In this document: one piece after another, positions 8,142 through 18,414 of the stretch
How the letters are laid out: the number at the start of each line of letters is the position of its first letter
How positions within the stretch are numbered: position 1 is the first letter of the stretch
Origin: Clostridium sp. Marseille-P299
GTDB taxonomy: Bacteria; Bacillota; Clostridia; Lachnospirales; Lachnospiraceae
Reading direction: 5' to 3'
Length of the DNA stretch: 64,000 nucleotides
Assembly: GCF_900078195.1 (NCBI RefSeq)
Contig: NZ_FJVE01000004.1
Location: forward strand, 62,001-126,000
Translations under genes and position numbers: made by a program
Notes under the pieces: model-generated
The model's input: only the letters and a program-made list of their open reading frames with translations
Databases searched by the model: none
Told to the model about the DNA's origin: nothing

Positions 8142-10388
8142 ATGAAAAAAGATGAGAACATAATACAACTGGATTTTTCCGAGGAAATGAAAAACTCATA
8201 TCGTGATTATGCGATGAGTGTTATTATTTCAAGAGCGTTACCAGATGTACGTGACGGATTAAAACCAGTACAAAGAAGAATTTTATACTCTATGATAGAG
8301 TTAGGATTAGATCCTAAAAAACCACATAGAAAAAGTGCTCGTATTGTCGGTGATGCAATGGGTAAATATCACCCTCATGGAGATAGCTCCATTTATGATG
8401 CACTTGTTCATATGACTGAAAATTACTCTTTACAGATTCCACTTGTTGATGGGCACGGAAACTTTGGATCCATTGATGGCGATGGAGCTGCAGCAATGCG
8501 TTACACAGAGGCTAGACTCTCAGATGGTGCCATGACTTTACTTGATCATTTAGAAAAAGGCTTGGTTGAATTTGTACCAAATTTCGATGGAAGTGAACAA
8601 GAACCTGCTGTTTTACCAGCGATGCTACCTAACCTTTTAATTAATGGTACCACTGGTATTGCTGTTGGTATGGCTACGAATATTCCTCCTCACAATCCTG
8701 GTGAGGTTATTGATGGTATTATTGCTTATATTGATAAGCCTAACATAGATATCGAAGGTTTGATGAAATACATCCCTGGTCCTGATTTTCCAACTGGTGG
8801 AACCATTATCAATAGTGAAGTGATTCCATCGATTTATGAAACTGGAGAGGGTCGTCTTAAAGTTCGTGCAAAGACAGAAATTGAAAACAGCGAAAATGGT
8901 AGAAAAAATATCGTTGTTACTGAAATTCCATATACCATTGCAGGTAATAAAACAAAGCTCGTGGAAAGTTTAGTCTCTCTTATGAAGGACAAAGTTTTCG
9001 ACGAAATCTTTGATGTTCGTGATGAATCCTCCAAAGAAGGTATTCGTGTTGTAATTGAAGTTAAAAAAGACCGTGATATTGATAACTTACTAAATGGTCT
9101 TTATAAAAAGACTGCTCTTGAAGATACCTATGGTGTTAACTTATTAGCAGTAAAGGAACAACAACCAATTACCTTTAACTTAAAATCTTTAATTGAAGAG
9201 TTCGTTCATTTCCAAGAAGAACTATATACAAAGGAATATGAACATTTACTAGATAAAGCTGAAAAGCGTTTAGAAATCGTTGATGGTTTAATTCGTGCTA
9301 CCGATGTAATTGACTTAATCATTGAAATTCTTCGTGGTAGTTCCTCAATTAAACAAGCAAAAGAATGCTTAATTCATGGTGACGTTACAGAAATTAAGTT
9401 TAAAACCGAAGCTTCTAAAAAACATGCTGCAAAATTAGACTTCACAGAACGACAAGCAGATGCTATTTTAGCAATGCCACTTAGCAAATTAATCGGTCTT
9501 GAAATCCTTAGACTACATGAAGAGAATAAAAACTTGTTAGAAAATATCGAATCCTACAAGAATGTTCTTGGTAATGAAAAAGAGCTATTTAAAGTAATTA
9601 AATCTCATTTAAGAGATTATAAAAAGCAATTTAACACTCCTAGACGCACGATTCTTGCAAATATGACAGTGGCTGATTATGTAGAAGAATTTAAAGTGGA
9701 AGATATTTATGTATTAATCGACAAGTTTGGTTACACAAAATCCATTGATTCTGCAAGTCTTTCTAGGGTATCCGAAGATAGTCTAAAAGAATATGTTAAT
9801 GTCATAAAAATGAAAAACACCGATCGACTTTGCCTCTTTACTGCTCAAGGGAATATGCATCAAGTAAAGGCAGAAAAGATACCAAAATGTAAGATTAAAG
9901 ACAAAGGAACCTTGATACAAAACTTATGCAAGGTAGATAAAGAAGATATTTTATTATATATTTCCTTTGAAGAACTTTTTGAATCACAATTACTTTTCAC
10001 AACAAAATATGGATACATTAAGCAAGTTTCAGGAATTGAATTTGAAACCAATCGAACTACTATATTAGCAACCAAATTAGATGAGGATGATTTACTCGTT
10101 GGTGTTAATATTTTATCAGCTCACGAGGTTTCCTCTGGAGATTTAAAAGTTATTTTATTAACAGAAAATGGCTTATCCTTAGGATTCCCTCTCTCTGAAG
10201 TCACAGAACTTAAAAAGACCAGCCGAGGTGTAAAAGCAATCGCACTGGAAAAACAAGATACTGTCGCCTATGCAACCGCTGTAAAACCAGACACTGAATT
10301 CTTTGAATATAAAGGAAAACAATTGCAGGCGAAGAAAGTCCGTAATCGTAAACGAGGACAAAAAGGACAAAAAGCAACGTTATCATAA
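8142..10388 (+). CDS. parC: DNA topoisomerase IV subunit A
   Basis: The DNA breakage-reunion subunit paired with ParE. The 748-residue protein has the N-terminal sequence [20 protein letters not shown], the active-site tyrosine in AAMRYTEAR (Tyr121), and the quinolone-determining segment [12 protein letters not shown] with the usual Ser and Asp. The C-terminal third is the DNA-wrapping beta-propeller region, but I find no QRRGGKG-type GyrA box, which argues for topoisomerase IV rather than gyrase. The basic tail NRKRGQKGQ precedes the stop. The last codons fall inside a 37-bp tandem repeat that continues downstream. Confidence 0.9.
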   Translation: MKKDENIIQLDFSEEMKNSYRDYAMSVIISRALPDVRDGLKPVQRRILYSMIELGLDPKKPHRKSARIVGDAMGKYHPHGDSSIYDALVHMTENYSLQIPLVDGHGNFGSIDGDGAAAMRYTEARLSDGAMTLLDHLEKGLVEFVPNFDGSEQEPAVLPAMLPNLLINGTTGIAVGMATNIPPHNPGEVIDGIIAYIDKPNIDIEGLMKYIPGPDFPTGGTIINSEVIPSIYETGEGRLKVRAKTEIENSENGRKNIVVTEIPYTIAGNKTKLVESLVSLMKDKVFDEIFDVRDESSKEGIRVVIEVKKDRDIDNLLNGLYKKTALEDTYGVNLLAVKEQQPITFNLKSLIEEFVHFQEELYTKEYEHLLDKAEKRLEIVDGLIRATDVIDLIIEILRGSSSIKQAKECLIHGDVTEIKFKTEASKKHAAKLDFTERQADAILAMPLSKLIGLEILRLHEENKNLLENIESYKNVLGNEKELFKVIKSHLRDYKKQFNTPRRTILANMTVADYVEEFKVEDIYVLIDKFGYTKSIDSASLSRVSEDSLKEYVNVIKMKNTDRLCLFTAQGNMHQVKAEKIPKCKIKDKGTLIQNLCKVDKEDILLYISFEELFESQLLFTTKYGYIKQVSGIEFETNRTTILATKLDEDDLLVGVNILSAHEVSSGDLKVILLTENGLSLGFPLSEVTELKKTSRGVKAIALEKQDTVAYATAVKPDTEFFEYKGKQLQAKKVRNRKRGQKGQKATLS

Positions 10389-10500
10389 ACATGGACAAAA
10401 AACGCAAAAGACAACGTTATCATAAACATAGACAATAAACGCAAAAGACAACGTTATCATAAACATGGACAATAAGGTTTAACAGCAACATTATCACAAA
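10376..10500 (+). repeat. 37-bp tandem repeat spanning the parC stop codon
   Basis: Units starting AACGTTATCATAAACATGGA begin at 10376, 10413 and 10450, with a decayed fourth copy (AACATTATCACAAA) at 10487, all exactly 37 bp apart. The first unit contains the last parC codons and its TAA stop, so the array looks like successive duplication of the gene's 3' end. The unit length is not a multiple of three and each copy carries the stop, so parC is not extended. Confidence 0.85.
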
Positions 10501-10518
10501 AGTATTATTTAAATTTAT

Positions 10519-10562
10519 AGCAGCGGTGAAAAATTTAATCTTCATCGCTGCTACTTTTTTAA
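10519..10562 (+). terminator. terminator of parE-parC
   Basis: AGCAGCGGTGAA (10519-10530) pairs with TTCATCGCTGCT (10541-10552), one G-U pair, around a 10-nt loop, then ACTTTTTTAACTTT. It sits between the convergent parC and LuxR-type regulator genes. Confidence 0.88.
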
Positions 10563-10575
10563 CTTTCGAAATCTA

Positions 10576-11859
10576 TTACTCCGATAAATAAATTTTAGCC
10601 AATTCAACTCTTGAACTAATCCCTAATTTTTTATATCCATTGGATATAATTCGCTTCACCGTGCCTTCGGTGATATTTAATTTAGATGAAATATATTTAT
10701 TGGTATAGCCATCCGCTACATAGGCTAGTATTTCTCTTTCACGTTTTGTTAATTTAAGCAATAAATCGCTCCCAATCTTCGGTAGCTGATGTTCTGGATC
10801 AATGGTTAATAATATTCCACTAACTACATTATCTATTACTGTTGGGATTATCTGAACAAAGTACTTTGCACTTATTTCTCTCGATTCTTTTGTCTGTATG
10901 TAACCCCTAACTGCATTTCTTGATAATATACATTGCTTAAAAAGAGATGACTTTATAATATCCTCTTCCATCTTGACTTCTCTATTTATAATTTCATCAA
11001 AACATTCATTTGATAATATTATTTCAAAGGATTTAATGCTGGTAATTTCCATGAAACAAATTCCAACTAATCTCGTATTAAAATACTGAATTAACTCAGT
11101 ACTAAATCGCTCTAATCTATCGTTTATATTTAAAGTTATCGGGGTATCTGATTTTTTTGATATAATCAATACTTTCGTACTATCGACATGTACGATAGGA
11201 ACTAACGTTACTAATACAAAATATTTCGCTCCAGGTATTTTCACTACATCCGTATATTGAATTGTTTGATTTAATCGAATGCATTCGTCTATCACTCTAG
11301 TCGTCTTAAAATTAAGTTCAGCAAATGGATATTCATCCAAATACCCCTCATACATCCACGAATGTACTGCCATTTGTAAATATTCTTCACTAAATGATTC
11401 TATCTTATATCGATTATCATTTGTTAATGAAACTAAAAGTGATGGATAACTTAAATCCGTTAAATTTTTCTTAGTTAAAACACTAAGATCATAAACTTTT
11501 CTTCCGATACATAAAATTTTATTTTTTCTAAGTTGGTGTATTACATTCCAATAGGCGCACCCATATACATCTTCAAACTCACGATTCGTTACCAATGGTT
11601 TGTTTTGATTTTCAAAGAAAACTTCCATGGAGTTTGCTATGCCTTGAATCGTCTGCCCCGGCAATAATGCATTCACTGGCTTTTCGTAATCACTTTCTTT
11701 TAGACTAAAAAGTTTTAAATATGTTTCATTTGCTTTTTCTATTACAACTTCATGGTCCTCTGTAATTCTATAAATACAAAGAGAATACTCGCTATTATTC
11801 CATAATATTTGAAACTCTTCTAAGCTGAAATCCATACCTACAAAACTATTATCACTCAT
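10576..11859 (-). CDS. LuxR-type transcriptional regulator with PAS-like sensor
   Basis: A 427-residue soluble protein. The C-terminal 60 residues are a clear LuxR/GerE helix-turn-helix (KLTKREREILAYVADGYTN, then ISSKLNITEGTVKRIISNG). The first 130 residues resemble a PAS sensor domain (FQILWNNSEYSLCIYRITED) and the middle may hold a second ligand-binding fold. No receiver domain or membrane segment is visible, so it probably senses an intracellular signal. It is transcribed away from the GNAT gene at 12346, a possible target. The ATG follows GGGAGTG. The signal and regulon cannot be read from sequence. Confidence 0.85.
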   Translation of the reverse strand: MSDNSFVGMDFSLEEFQILWNNSEYSLCIYRITEDHEVVIEKANETYLKLFSLKESDYEKPVNALLPGQTIQGIANSMEVFFENQNKPLVTNREFEDVYGCAYWNVIHQLRKNKILCIGRKVYDLSVLTKKNLTDLSYPSLLVSLTNDNRYKIESFSEEYLQMAVHSWMYEGYLDEYPFAELNFKTTRVIDECIRLNQTIQYTDVVKIPGAKYFVLVTLVPIVHVDSTKVLIISKKSDTPITLNINDRLERFSTELIQYFNTRLVGICFMEITSIKSFEIILSNECFDEIINREVKMEEDIIKSSLFKQCILSRNAVRGYIQTKESREISAKYFVQIIPTVIDNVVSGILLTIDPEHQLPKIGSDLLLKLTKREREILAYVADGYTNKYISSKLNITEGTVKRIISNGYKKLGISSRVELAKIYLSE

Positions 11860-11876
11860 AAAGACACTCCCATTAT

Positions 11877-11906
11877 TTAAATATCTAATTAAGATTAAAT
11901 ATCTAA
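11877..11906 (-). promoter_or_regulatory. direct repeat upstream of the LuxR-type gene
   Basis: The 12-bp sequence TTAAATATCTAA occurs perfectly twice, at 11877-11888 and 11895-11906, 18 bp apart and about 18-47 bp upstream of the regulator's start codon. The spacing of nearly two helical turns would suit a dimeric regulator, possibly the gene's own product; in AT-rich DNA chance is also possible. Confidence 0.4.
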
Positions 11907-12247
11907 AATCCTATTGTACATAATATTTTTTCTTCAAATGAAAGAAAAAATCTACTATAAGGTGTTATAAATCTATTAAACAATTATAATAGTGGTACCT
12001 TTATCAATTTATATTGTCTACATTTCCACCTAGTTCGTCCCCTATTTTTCCCCTTAGTTATTACTTTCATAGATTATTATGCTTAAATATTGAGATATAA
12101 CTATATCCACGTAGTTATTTTTACCTATTATAAATGGATTTACCATTATTTACAAGTATAAAAGTACTATTTCTTAATTTTATTTTACATTGTTAACTTT
12201 TTCTTTCATTCTTAATATAAACATGCGCTTGTTCTTTTATTAAATAA

Positions 12248-12284
12248 ATTTTAGGTTGTTATATTATTAATTCACACCTAAAAT
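12248..12284 (+). promoter_or_regulatory. putative promoter with flanking inverted repeat, GNAT gene
   Basis: TTGTTA (12256-12261) and TAAAAT (12279-12284) are 17 bp apart. A perfect 9-bp inverted repeat, ATTTTAGGT (12248-12256) and ACCTAAAAT (12276-12284), brackets the promoter core, an arrangement suited to an operator. The start codon is about 60 bp downstream. Confidence 0.5.
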
Positions 12285-12345
12285 AGATATATATAAAGTA
12301 GTGGTTAATTACTGATTTTACTTCATAGTTAGGAGATGTGCATGC

Positions 12346-13230
12346 ATGAATAATAGTACGAACTACAGATTTGTAACAAATTATAGAGATAATAGTAATT
12401 TAAGAAATAGCTTGAATCATTTAACAGAAAAAACCTACGGGTTTAATTTTGAAACTTGGTACAATGCTGGTTTTTGGGGAGAAGGATACATCCCGTATTC
12501 ACTATGCGATGGCGATAAGATCATTGCAAATGTTTCTGTTAATCTTATGGATTTTGATTATAACGGAACCGAAAAGAAATATATTCAAATAGGAACAGTC
12601 ATGACCGATAAGAGCTATCGTAATCAAGGTCTAAGCCGATTTCTTATAAATAAAATAATGGAGGATTGGAAGGATAAAGCCGATGGTATCTATTTATTTG
12701 CAAATGATAGCGTCCTTGAGTTTTATCCAAAGTTCGGTTTTGTTCCAAGCAAAGAATTTCAATATTATAAAGAGATAAGCCAAAATGGCCATGAACTTAG
12801 TGCGAAACGAATTGATTTAACCAATGATTGCAATCAAAATAAATTCGTTTCATTGGTTAAAAACAGTATAAGTAATGGTTCCTTTGTTATGAAAAACAAA
12901 CTTGGTCTACTTATGTTTTATGTCACTTCTTTTATGAAGGACTGCATTTACTATATTAAAGAGCAAGATGTTTACGTTATAGCAGAAATTGATGGGCAAT
13001 CACTGTTTATCCATGATATTATCGCAGATCACATAATTGATTTAGACAGTGTGTTCCAAGCATTTGGTTCAGAAATCATAAAAGTCACCTTAGGATTCAC
13101 ACCTTTATGTACTGACGGTTATATGCAAATAGAAGTTAATGAAGAGGATACTACTTTATTTGTTTACGGTGAAGACCTAAACGATTTTTCAGCAAAAAGA
13201 ATTATGTTTCCAACGTTAACACATGCGTAG
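12346..13230 (+). CDS. GNAT family N-acetyltransferase
   Basis: A 294-residue protein whose N-terminal half is a Gcn5-related acetyltransferase: the acetyl-CoA-binding motif A appears as IGTVMTDKSYRNQGLSRFLI (about residues 84-103), followed by YLFANDSVLEFYPKFGFVP, the usual beta-6/7 region. The C-terminal 120 residues form a second, less typical domain, perhaps a degenerate acyltransferase or substrate domain. It starts with ATG after GGAGATG and stands alone between a divergent regulator and a terminator. The substrate is unknown. Confidence 0.85.
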   Translation: MNNSTNYRFVTNYRDNSNLRNSLNHLTEKTYGFNFETWYNAGFWGEGYIPYSLCDGDKIIANVSVNLMDFDYNGTEKKYIQIGTVMTDKSYRNQGLSRFLINKIMEDWKDKADGIYLFANDSVLEFYPKFGFVPSKEFQYYKEISQNGHELSAKRIDLTNDCNQNKFVSLVKNSISNGSFVMKNKLGLLMFYVTSFMKDCIYYIKEQDVYVIAEIDGQSLFIHDIIADHIIDLDSVFQAFGSEIIKVTLGFTPLCTDGYMQIEVNEEDTTLFVYGEDLNDFSAKRIMFPTLTHA

Positions 13231-13253
13231 AAATCTGAAATGCTATTGGTACT

Positions 13254-13292
13254 AGTAATGAGGCTGTTTTCTACAGCCTCATTACTACTTTT
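13254..13292 (+). terminator. terminator between the GNAT gene and the pilus operon
   Basis: AGTAATGAGGCTG (13254-13266) pairs perfectly with CAGCCTCATTACT (13274-13286) around a 7-nt loop, followed by ACTTTTAT. It ends the GNAT gene and lies just beyond the 3' end of the convergent pilus operon. Confidence 0.88.
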
Positions 13293-13306
13293 ATATCTGA
13301 GTCTAT

Positions 13307-16300
13307 TTAATCTAGGTCAAATAAAATTCTGTTTTGTATTATTGCATTCGTTGAACCTGTTAGATTATGTTGATTTGTCACACGAATCATAATCTTATCC
13401 GTTCCGTTAACTGCAAATGCTTCAAGTGGAAATTCAAAATAATACTCTACATCGCTTCGAATCACATACCCTGATTCTTTTCCAGTTTCATTGTAGGAGC
13501 TTACTAGACTTCCATCCATTTTTTTGATAGCAGGATTTAGTAAGATCATGTTGCCATCATTATCATAGCTGTACACTCTTACAATTAATTCATCGGTAAA
13601 TAAGTTTCTGTCCTCCGCTATAAATTTGATTTTTTTAGTTGCACCTACAGTTTTTGCATATCCTTCAGAATCCTCATATAGAAGATAGCCAAGTGAATTG
13701 TTTTTAATGGCTTCTTCATTTGTAATTGCCACATTAGGTGAGCTTACTCCTGCATTATAAGAGGCAATTATAGTGTTGATAAATAACTTAACTTCATTTT
13801 CACATTTCCACGTTTCGGACGTTCTATCTCCAGCATCTATTAATTGATCCATAGACGAATGACCTACTCCTGTGTACATAATGTTACCTTTGCTATAAAT
13901 ATAATAATTGTTACGAACATCGTTTGGCGAAACACTGTAAGGGCCAACTTCTTTTGAATGGGTATCAATTTCTTCTTTGGAACGTTCCGGATTAAAAAGA
14001 TTCCCCTCCTTATCGGACAAACTATACCACACAACTATTTCAGGGTCTTCCATATTCAATTGATAATACTGGGTATGTGTTTCTGAAATGTATAAATTAT
14101 TAATAATTTTATACGGATAATTGGTTATCTGTCCTTCATTCACTTTTGTTGCATATCTCGTAAAATATTGATCAATGTTAGTACCTAATTTTATCTCATT
14201 ACCATATGCAAATGGAGGATAGGCTTTATTTGCCTCATGGATATTTACCCATGGATTGTTACTTGGATTCCCAAAAGCAACTAGGTTCCCATAAGTATAA
14301 CCTTGAATTTCAGGATATGTTGTTTGATAATTCGTCAAAGCTCCGCTCTTATAAATCTCCTTCACAACTTTACTTGGCATAGTCGCGGTATCATATGGAG
14401 TAGTATCACCAACCTCTCTCATAACACCAAAGCGATCTAATCCCACTAGATTCCGTAAAAACTGATTAAAACCATATCCCCAATTAATTAATGTTTTCCC
14501 TGTCTTTGTATTATCATAATACTCTCCGTCAACTTTTATATTAACAAAGGATGTTGTATCATGAGTAAACATTACACTCTTACCGCTATCTATAAAAGCC
14601 TGTACATTAAACAAAGCACCGTTATCATTGCTAATATCAGAATAGCTGTCACCAAATCCAAATATCAACATGTCATATGCTTTTTTCATACCTTTATCCA
14701 CAAAATACAGTTTATCTGTCACATCTGGTTGATTTTTATCATATGCATTCCCAGTACCTTTATAAAGATTTAAAAATTCTTCTACACTTATTGTCTTGAT
14801 TTGGACATTAAAATCATCCAGATTTTTTGTAAACTCATAAAATAAGCTAGTTTTCCCTCTTGGTGGATTCATCAACTCCTCCAAGTTAAGTGTAGAATTA
14901 TTTGAAGTTATTTGTAATATATTGATTCTTGTTTTCTTACTTTCCTCTGCTGAACTATTTGGCGTTTTAAAAGCAGCATATCCTATTTTTTCAGCCCTAA
15001 TATTTGCATTTTTTTGATCTGTAATTACTAATTTCCATGGAATAACCCCTACATATTTTTCAGATAACCTCTTACTTATATTTATAAAACTACCTGAAGA
15101 AGCTACTCCTGACAGAATTTTTTCTTTCTCGATAAATCTTCCGTCTGCGTTACTATCTACATAGATACTCCAATTGTATTTGTCCGTACTTTTCCCAGAG
15201 GTAGACTGAATTTGAAATACATATTTTAATGTTCTATCTTCTATCAAAGAACTCAAATCATCAACTTGATACTCTTTTGGTGATTCAGTCATATTTATTA
15301 GTACTTTTTCTTTATTGATTAATTCTAATAATCTCTTTTGTGTTAAAGATTGTGTTGATACATTTAAAATATGTTCTTTATTTACCAATTCATTTTTTAT
15401 TTTATTACTAACAATAAAGCTGAATAAATTCGAAGAATCATCTATTATACTAGTATTACAATCATATAGTTGTCCTTCTAATAATACCGGATACCCTCCT
15501 AATATATATTCCTCTAGCTCCTGCTTCTTTAACTTAGTAATGTCATTTCCTGAAAATCGATAAAAGTCGGCTACATTTTTTATATATGAAAACTGAACAT
15601 TGTTATACCCCTTAAAAATATTCTTTGTACTATATGTATCGTCTCCAAAATTAATAGAATCCATCGCTTTAATAACACTGGTGCCTTCTTTTAATACCCC
15701 ATGCAAATTATCAAAACCAAGAATACGATCGCCCATATGACTATATACTAATCCATCCATAAGTGGGTCATTATATATGGTTTTACCGGATGCATCTACA
15801 TTCATTTTTCCAGTATTCGTTCCTATATAAATTAAATCGTATGTAGAATTTAAATCTTCCACCTTACCAATAAATTCTGCAGTGGTTTGTCTAACTATCT
15901 TGATATTACCTGAAAATGCAGGTATTAATCGTTGCAACTGTATTTCTGTTAAATTAAATTCATTACATGGTTCTATATCCAACACTGTAATAGAGTCCTT
16001 TTGATTATTTCTCTTAGCGTTTAAAATATATTCTACTGCTTCACATGGACTTGCATTTTTTTTAGTAACAGCAGTATCTTTATTCTTTAAATAATCAAAG
16101 AATTCCTTGTTATAACCAACCTTTTTTTCACTTTCAGAAGAACTCACTTCCTTTAATGCCCCATCGATATGAATAAATCGCTGCACAATATTAGAGGTTC
16201 CATTATAAGAATATATATTTCGTATCACAGCATCATGGATATCTCCCCAACCTAAAATAATATTTGAATCCATCAGGTACTTTCTATAATCCGGATTTAA

Positions 16301-17695
16301 TTGTGAAATATATTCAGGGAATTTTCCATTTGGAAACGGAGGTAAAAATGTATTGAAACTCCAATATACTTTAGCGTCACTATCCCTTTGAATATCAAAG
16401 CTTCCTGTTGTCTTTCCATACACGGTAGTCATTGATACGGAAGATGTCTCTTCCCCACCAAAAGTATTAAAATATAGGTTATAAATTTCTACTGGATTTC
16501 TCTGTCGCAATAACAATAATAGTTTATACATATTATTAAGATAACCAGTACTTGTTTCAGTTCCTATTAGACATGGTACAACTTTTTTAATTTCAATTTT
16601 TGGTTGATCAAAACAAGTAATATCATAAACAAGTGGAGCCTTGTCTGCTACCACTCCAACTTTCATAAACAACTCCATGGAAGTTTGCCAGTCTAAATCA
16701 TTCTTATCAAAGCCTTCCTTGGTTCGTTCTTGCAAACTAGATATCCCCGATTTATCTCTTCCATACAGTTCCCACATTTCTATTACGCTATCTTTACCAG
16801 CTTGTGCACTAGGACTAATACTAATTAAATCTGCATTTCCAATTAAATCAATTTCTCCCTCACTATTCGCACCTACATATACCTTATTGTTTTTTCCATG
16901 ATCTGATAGGTCATAATACTTCGAAAACTTCTCTACATTTTTCCTTAGCTCCTCCGGAGTAATCGTAACAACTCTAACATAATAACTATCTAATTCTGCT
17001 TCAGATATATGTAATACATCACGCTTAAATATCTCCTTATTTTCAAACAACCAGTCCCCTATATTCTCATAGCAGGAAACATCTAATGTGTAATTTTTCA
17101 TCCATACTTGATCAGATGTATAATCGGTAGTTTTATCTCCACTATTTAGGGCACTTACCCAGTTATAATTTCCTGTACCATACTTTTTTTTGACAAAGGT
17201 AATTATAGAACCTGAGGTATCTTTATCGTACAATCCGCTTAAGTCATCTACTTTTTGAAAATACCCTTCTTGATTTTCTAACTTATAACTCTTCCATTCC
17301 CAAGCATACACATTATCAACTGCTTCTAAGACATCTTTTTTTATTTTCTTTACTTTAAATGCCCCCTGTGCAAATCCATTAAAAACCCCATAAAGTTGCT
17401 TTTCATAAGTTGAAACAGAAGGATCAACTGGTTCCTGTCCACCAACTAGGTACCCAATCTGCCCCATCCCCCGATAAGATACGATTTCTAAAATAATAAA
17501 TGGATTCTCTTTCGTTCCAGTCTTTTCAATGGGATTAAAATCATAGAATTTCAAATATTCGTTATTTGATTCTGCCACTGTAAGAGTCTCTTCAATCTTT
17601 ACTTTGCTCATTAGAACTGGTAACAACATTATTACAAGAATTGCTATGGTTACTTTAAACATTCCCTTTATTAGAATTTTTAACTTACTCTCCAT
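13307..17695 (-). CDS. very large membrane-anchored protein at the end of the type IV pilus operon
   Basis: A 1462-residue protein with an N-terminal hydrophobic anchor (about residues 12-28, MFKVTIAILVIMLLPVL) and an otherwise extracellular-looking, Asn/Ser/Thr/Tyr-rich body. Several stretches resemble Rossmann or glutamine-amidotransferase-like folds (YDLIYIGTNTGKMN, and MLIFGFGDSYSDI ... SVMFTHDTTSF), and the last 120 residues look like a beta-sandwich. The layout is reminiscent of the clostridial DUF5057 family, but I am not certain. Because it is the last gene of the pilus operon it may act in pilus assembly, anchoring or adhesion. No enzyme active site is evident. Confidence 0.7.
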   Translation of the reverse strand: MESKLKILIKGMFKVTIAILVIMLLPVLMSKVKIEETLTVAESNNEYLKFYDFNPIEKTGTKENPFIILEIVSYRGMGQIGYLVGGQEPVDPSVSTYEKQLYGVFNGFAQGAFKVKKIKKDVLEAVDNVYAWEWKSYKLENQEGYFQKVDDLSGLYDKDTSGSIITFVKKKYGTGNYNWVSALNSGDKTTDYTSDQVWMKNYTLDVSCYENIGDWLFENKEIFKRDVLHISEAELDSYYVRVVTITPEELRKNVEKFSKYYDLSDHGKNNKVYVGANSEGEIDLIGNADLISISPSAQAGKDSVIEMWELYGRDKSGISSLQERTKEGFDKNDLDWQTSMELFMKVGVVADKAPLVYDITCFDQPKIEIKKVVPCLIGTETSTGYLNNMYKLLLLLRQRNPVEIYNLYFNTFGGEETSSVSMTTVYGKTTGSFDIQRDSDAKVYWSFNTFLPPFPNGKFPEYISQLNPDYRKYLMDSNIILGWGDIHDAVIRNIYSYNGTSNIVQRFIHIDGALKEVSSSESEKKVGYNKEFFDYLKNKDTAVTKKNASPCEAVEYILNAKRNNQKDSITVLDIEPCNEFNLTEIQLQRLIPAFSGNIKIVRQTTAEFIGKVEDLNSTYDLIYIGTNTGKMNVDASGKTIYNDPLMDGLVYSHMGDRILGFDNLHGVLKEGTSVIKAMDSINFGDDTYSTKNIFKGYNNVQFSYIKNVADFYRFSGNDITKLKKQELEEYILGGYPVLLEGQLYDCNTSIIDDSSNLFSFIVSNKIKNELVNKEHILNVSTQSLTQKRLLELINKEKVLINMTESPKEYQVDDLSSLIEDRTLKYVFQIQSTSGKSTDKYNWSIYVDSNADGRFIEKEKILSGVASSGSFINISKRLSEKYVGVIPWKLVITDQKNANIRAEKIGYAAFKTPNSSAEESKKTRINILQITSNNSTLNLEELMNPPRGKTSLFYEFTKNLDDFNVQIKTISVEEFLNLYKGTGNAYDKNQPDVTDKLYFVDKGMKKAYDMLIFGFGDSYSDISNDNGALFNVQAFIDSGKSVMFTHDTTSFVNIKVDGEYYDNTKTGKTLINWGYGFNQFLRNLVGLDRFGVMREVGDTTPYDTATMPSKVVKEIYKSGALTNYQTTYPEIQGYTYGNLVAFGNPSNNPWVNIHEANKAYPPFAYGNEIKLGTNIDQYFTRYATKVNEGQITNYPYKIINNLYISETHTQYYQLNMEDPEIVVWYSLSDKEGNLFNPERSKEEIDTHSKEVGPYSVSPNDVRNNYYIYSKGNIMYTGVGHSSMDQLIDAGDRTSETWKCENEVKLFINTIIASYNAGVSSPNVAITNEEAIKNNSLGYLLYEDSEGYAKTVGATKKIKFIAEDRNLFTDELIVRVYSYDNDGNMILLNPAIKKMDGSLVSSYNETGKESGYVIRSDVEYYFEFPLEAFAVNGTDKIMIRVTNQHNLTGSTNAIIQNRILFDLD

Positions 17696-17765
17696 CTGCC
17701 CATTCCTTTCCTAATGATTTACCTATGAAATTCCTTTGCAACAAAAGCTTTTTTCAAAGAGATTT

Positions 17766-18269
17766 CTAAGAAACTGAGACCTTTTTTATTTTATTTCTAA
17801 TGGTGACATATTGCTCCTTTATGGAATAGTTCGTATTATTCTTTTTTAAGTTAATTGAAATCTGTATCGTTTTATTTAAATCATTTTCACCTGTATCTAC
17901 AATTTCCAAACTTGTCACATACTGACCAAATAACTTTTTATCTCCCGATGAAAGTTCATCTGTCTTTACTTTCTCATAAAGTAATTGGTTGTTTGACGTC
18001 TCTAATGTGATAAAGTACTTAGCATCGTTATGATAAATAATCAGCATATCGTCTTGGTATTTCACATTATATGCCTCAATAATCAAATCGCTTAGTTGAT
18101 TTATTATTGTTTGAGCCTCCACTTGCAAGGTTACTTCCTCTTGGGCTTTACGGTAATTTCTCGATCCGTAACCAATAAACGTAACGATTGAAATACTTAA
18201 TAGCGACATAATAGCGATTCCAATCATTAACTCTACTAGAGTAAATCCTTTATTATCTATTTTTTTCAC
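17766..18269 (-). CDS. minor prepilin, PilW/GspJ-like
   Basis: A 167-residue prepilin. The leader MKKIDNKG is cut before FTLVELMIGIAIMSLLSIS, with the conserved Glu at +5 and a 20-residue hydrophobic helix, the class III signal recognised by prepilin peptidase. The remaining 130 residues are a globular head without cysteines. The shape suits a minor pilin of the initiation complex. It is separated from the upstream prepilin gene by 179 bp of repeat-bearing DNA and precedes the large 1462-aa gene. Confidence 0.88.
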   Translation of the reverse strand: MKKIDNKGFTLVELMIGIAIMSLLSISIVTFIGYGSRNYRKAQEEVTLQVEAQTIINQLSDLIIEAYNVKYQDDMLIIYHNDAKYFITLETSNNQLLYEKVKTDELSSGDKKLFGQYVTSLEIVDTGENDLNKTIQISINLKKNNTNYSIKEQYVTIRNKIKKVSVS

Positions 18270-18414
18270 CGTAAACCTCCAAAACCTAATGTGTGACTAT
18301 AAATTTAATCCCTCACCAAGATTATAACTATTTTTAAATACAGCAACGGTATACTCCATCACCTTTACAATACTCTTGTTTTTAAGATAAATTACTCTAG
18401 TTACTCACTTAATC

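Larger units (their letters stand above)
11860..12345. other. divergent intergenic region, LuxR-type gene / GNAT gene
   Basis: A 486-bp, very AT-rich stretch. It contains the direct repeat at 11877-11906 near the regulator and the putative GNAT promoter with inverted repeat at 12248-12284. The central 11910-12240 shows no coding frame, hairpin or RNA structure that I can support. Confidence 0.5.

Noticed and set aside
6186..10388. gyrB-gyrA rather than parE-parC
   Set aside because: The A subunit lacks a GyrA box, so topoisomerase IV is preferred; the sequence similarity of the two families leaves some doubt.
10376..10500. Possible CRISPR array
   Set aside because: The 37-bp units are directly joined with no unique spacers and include the parC stop codon; no cas gene is near.
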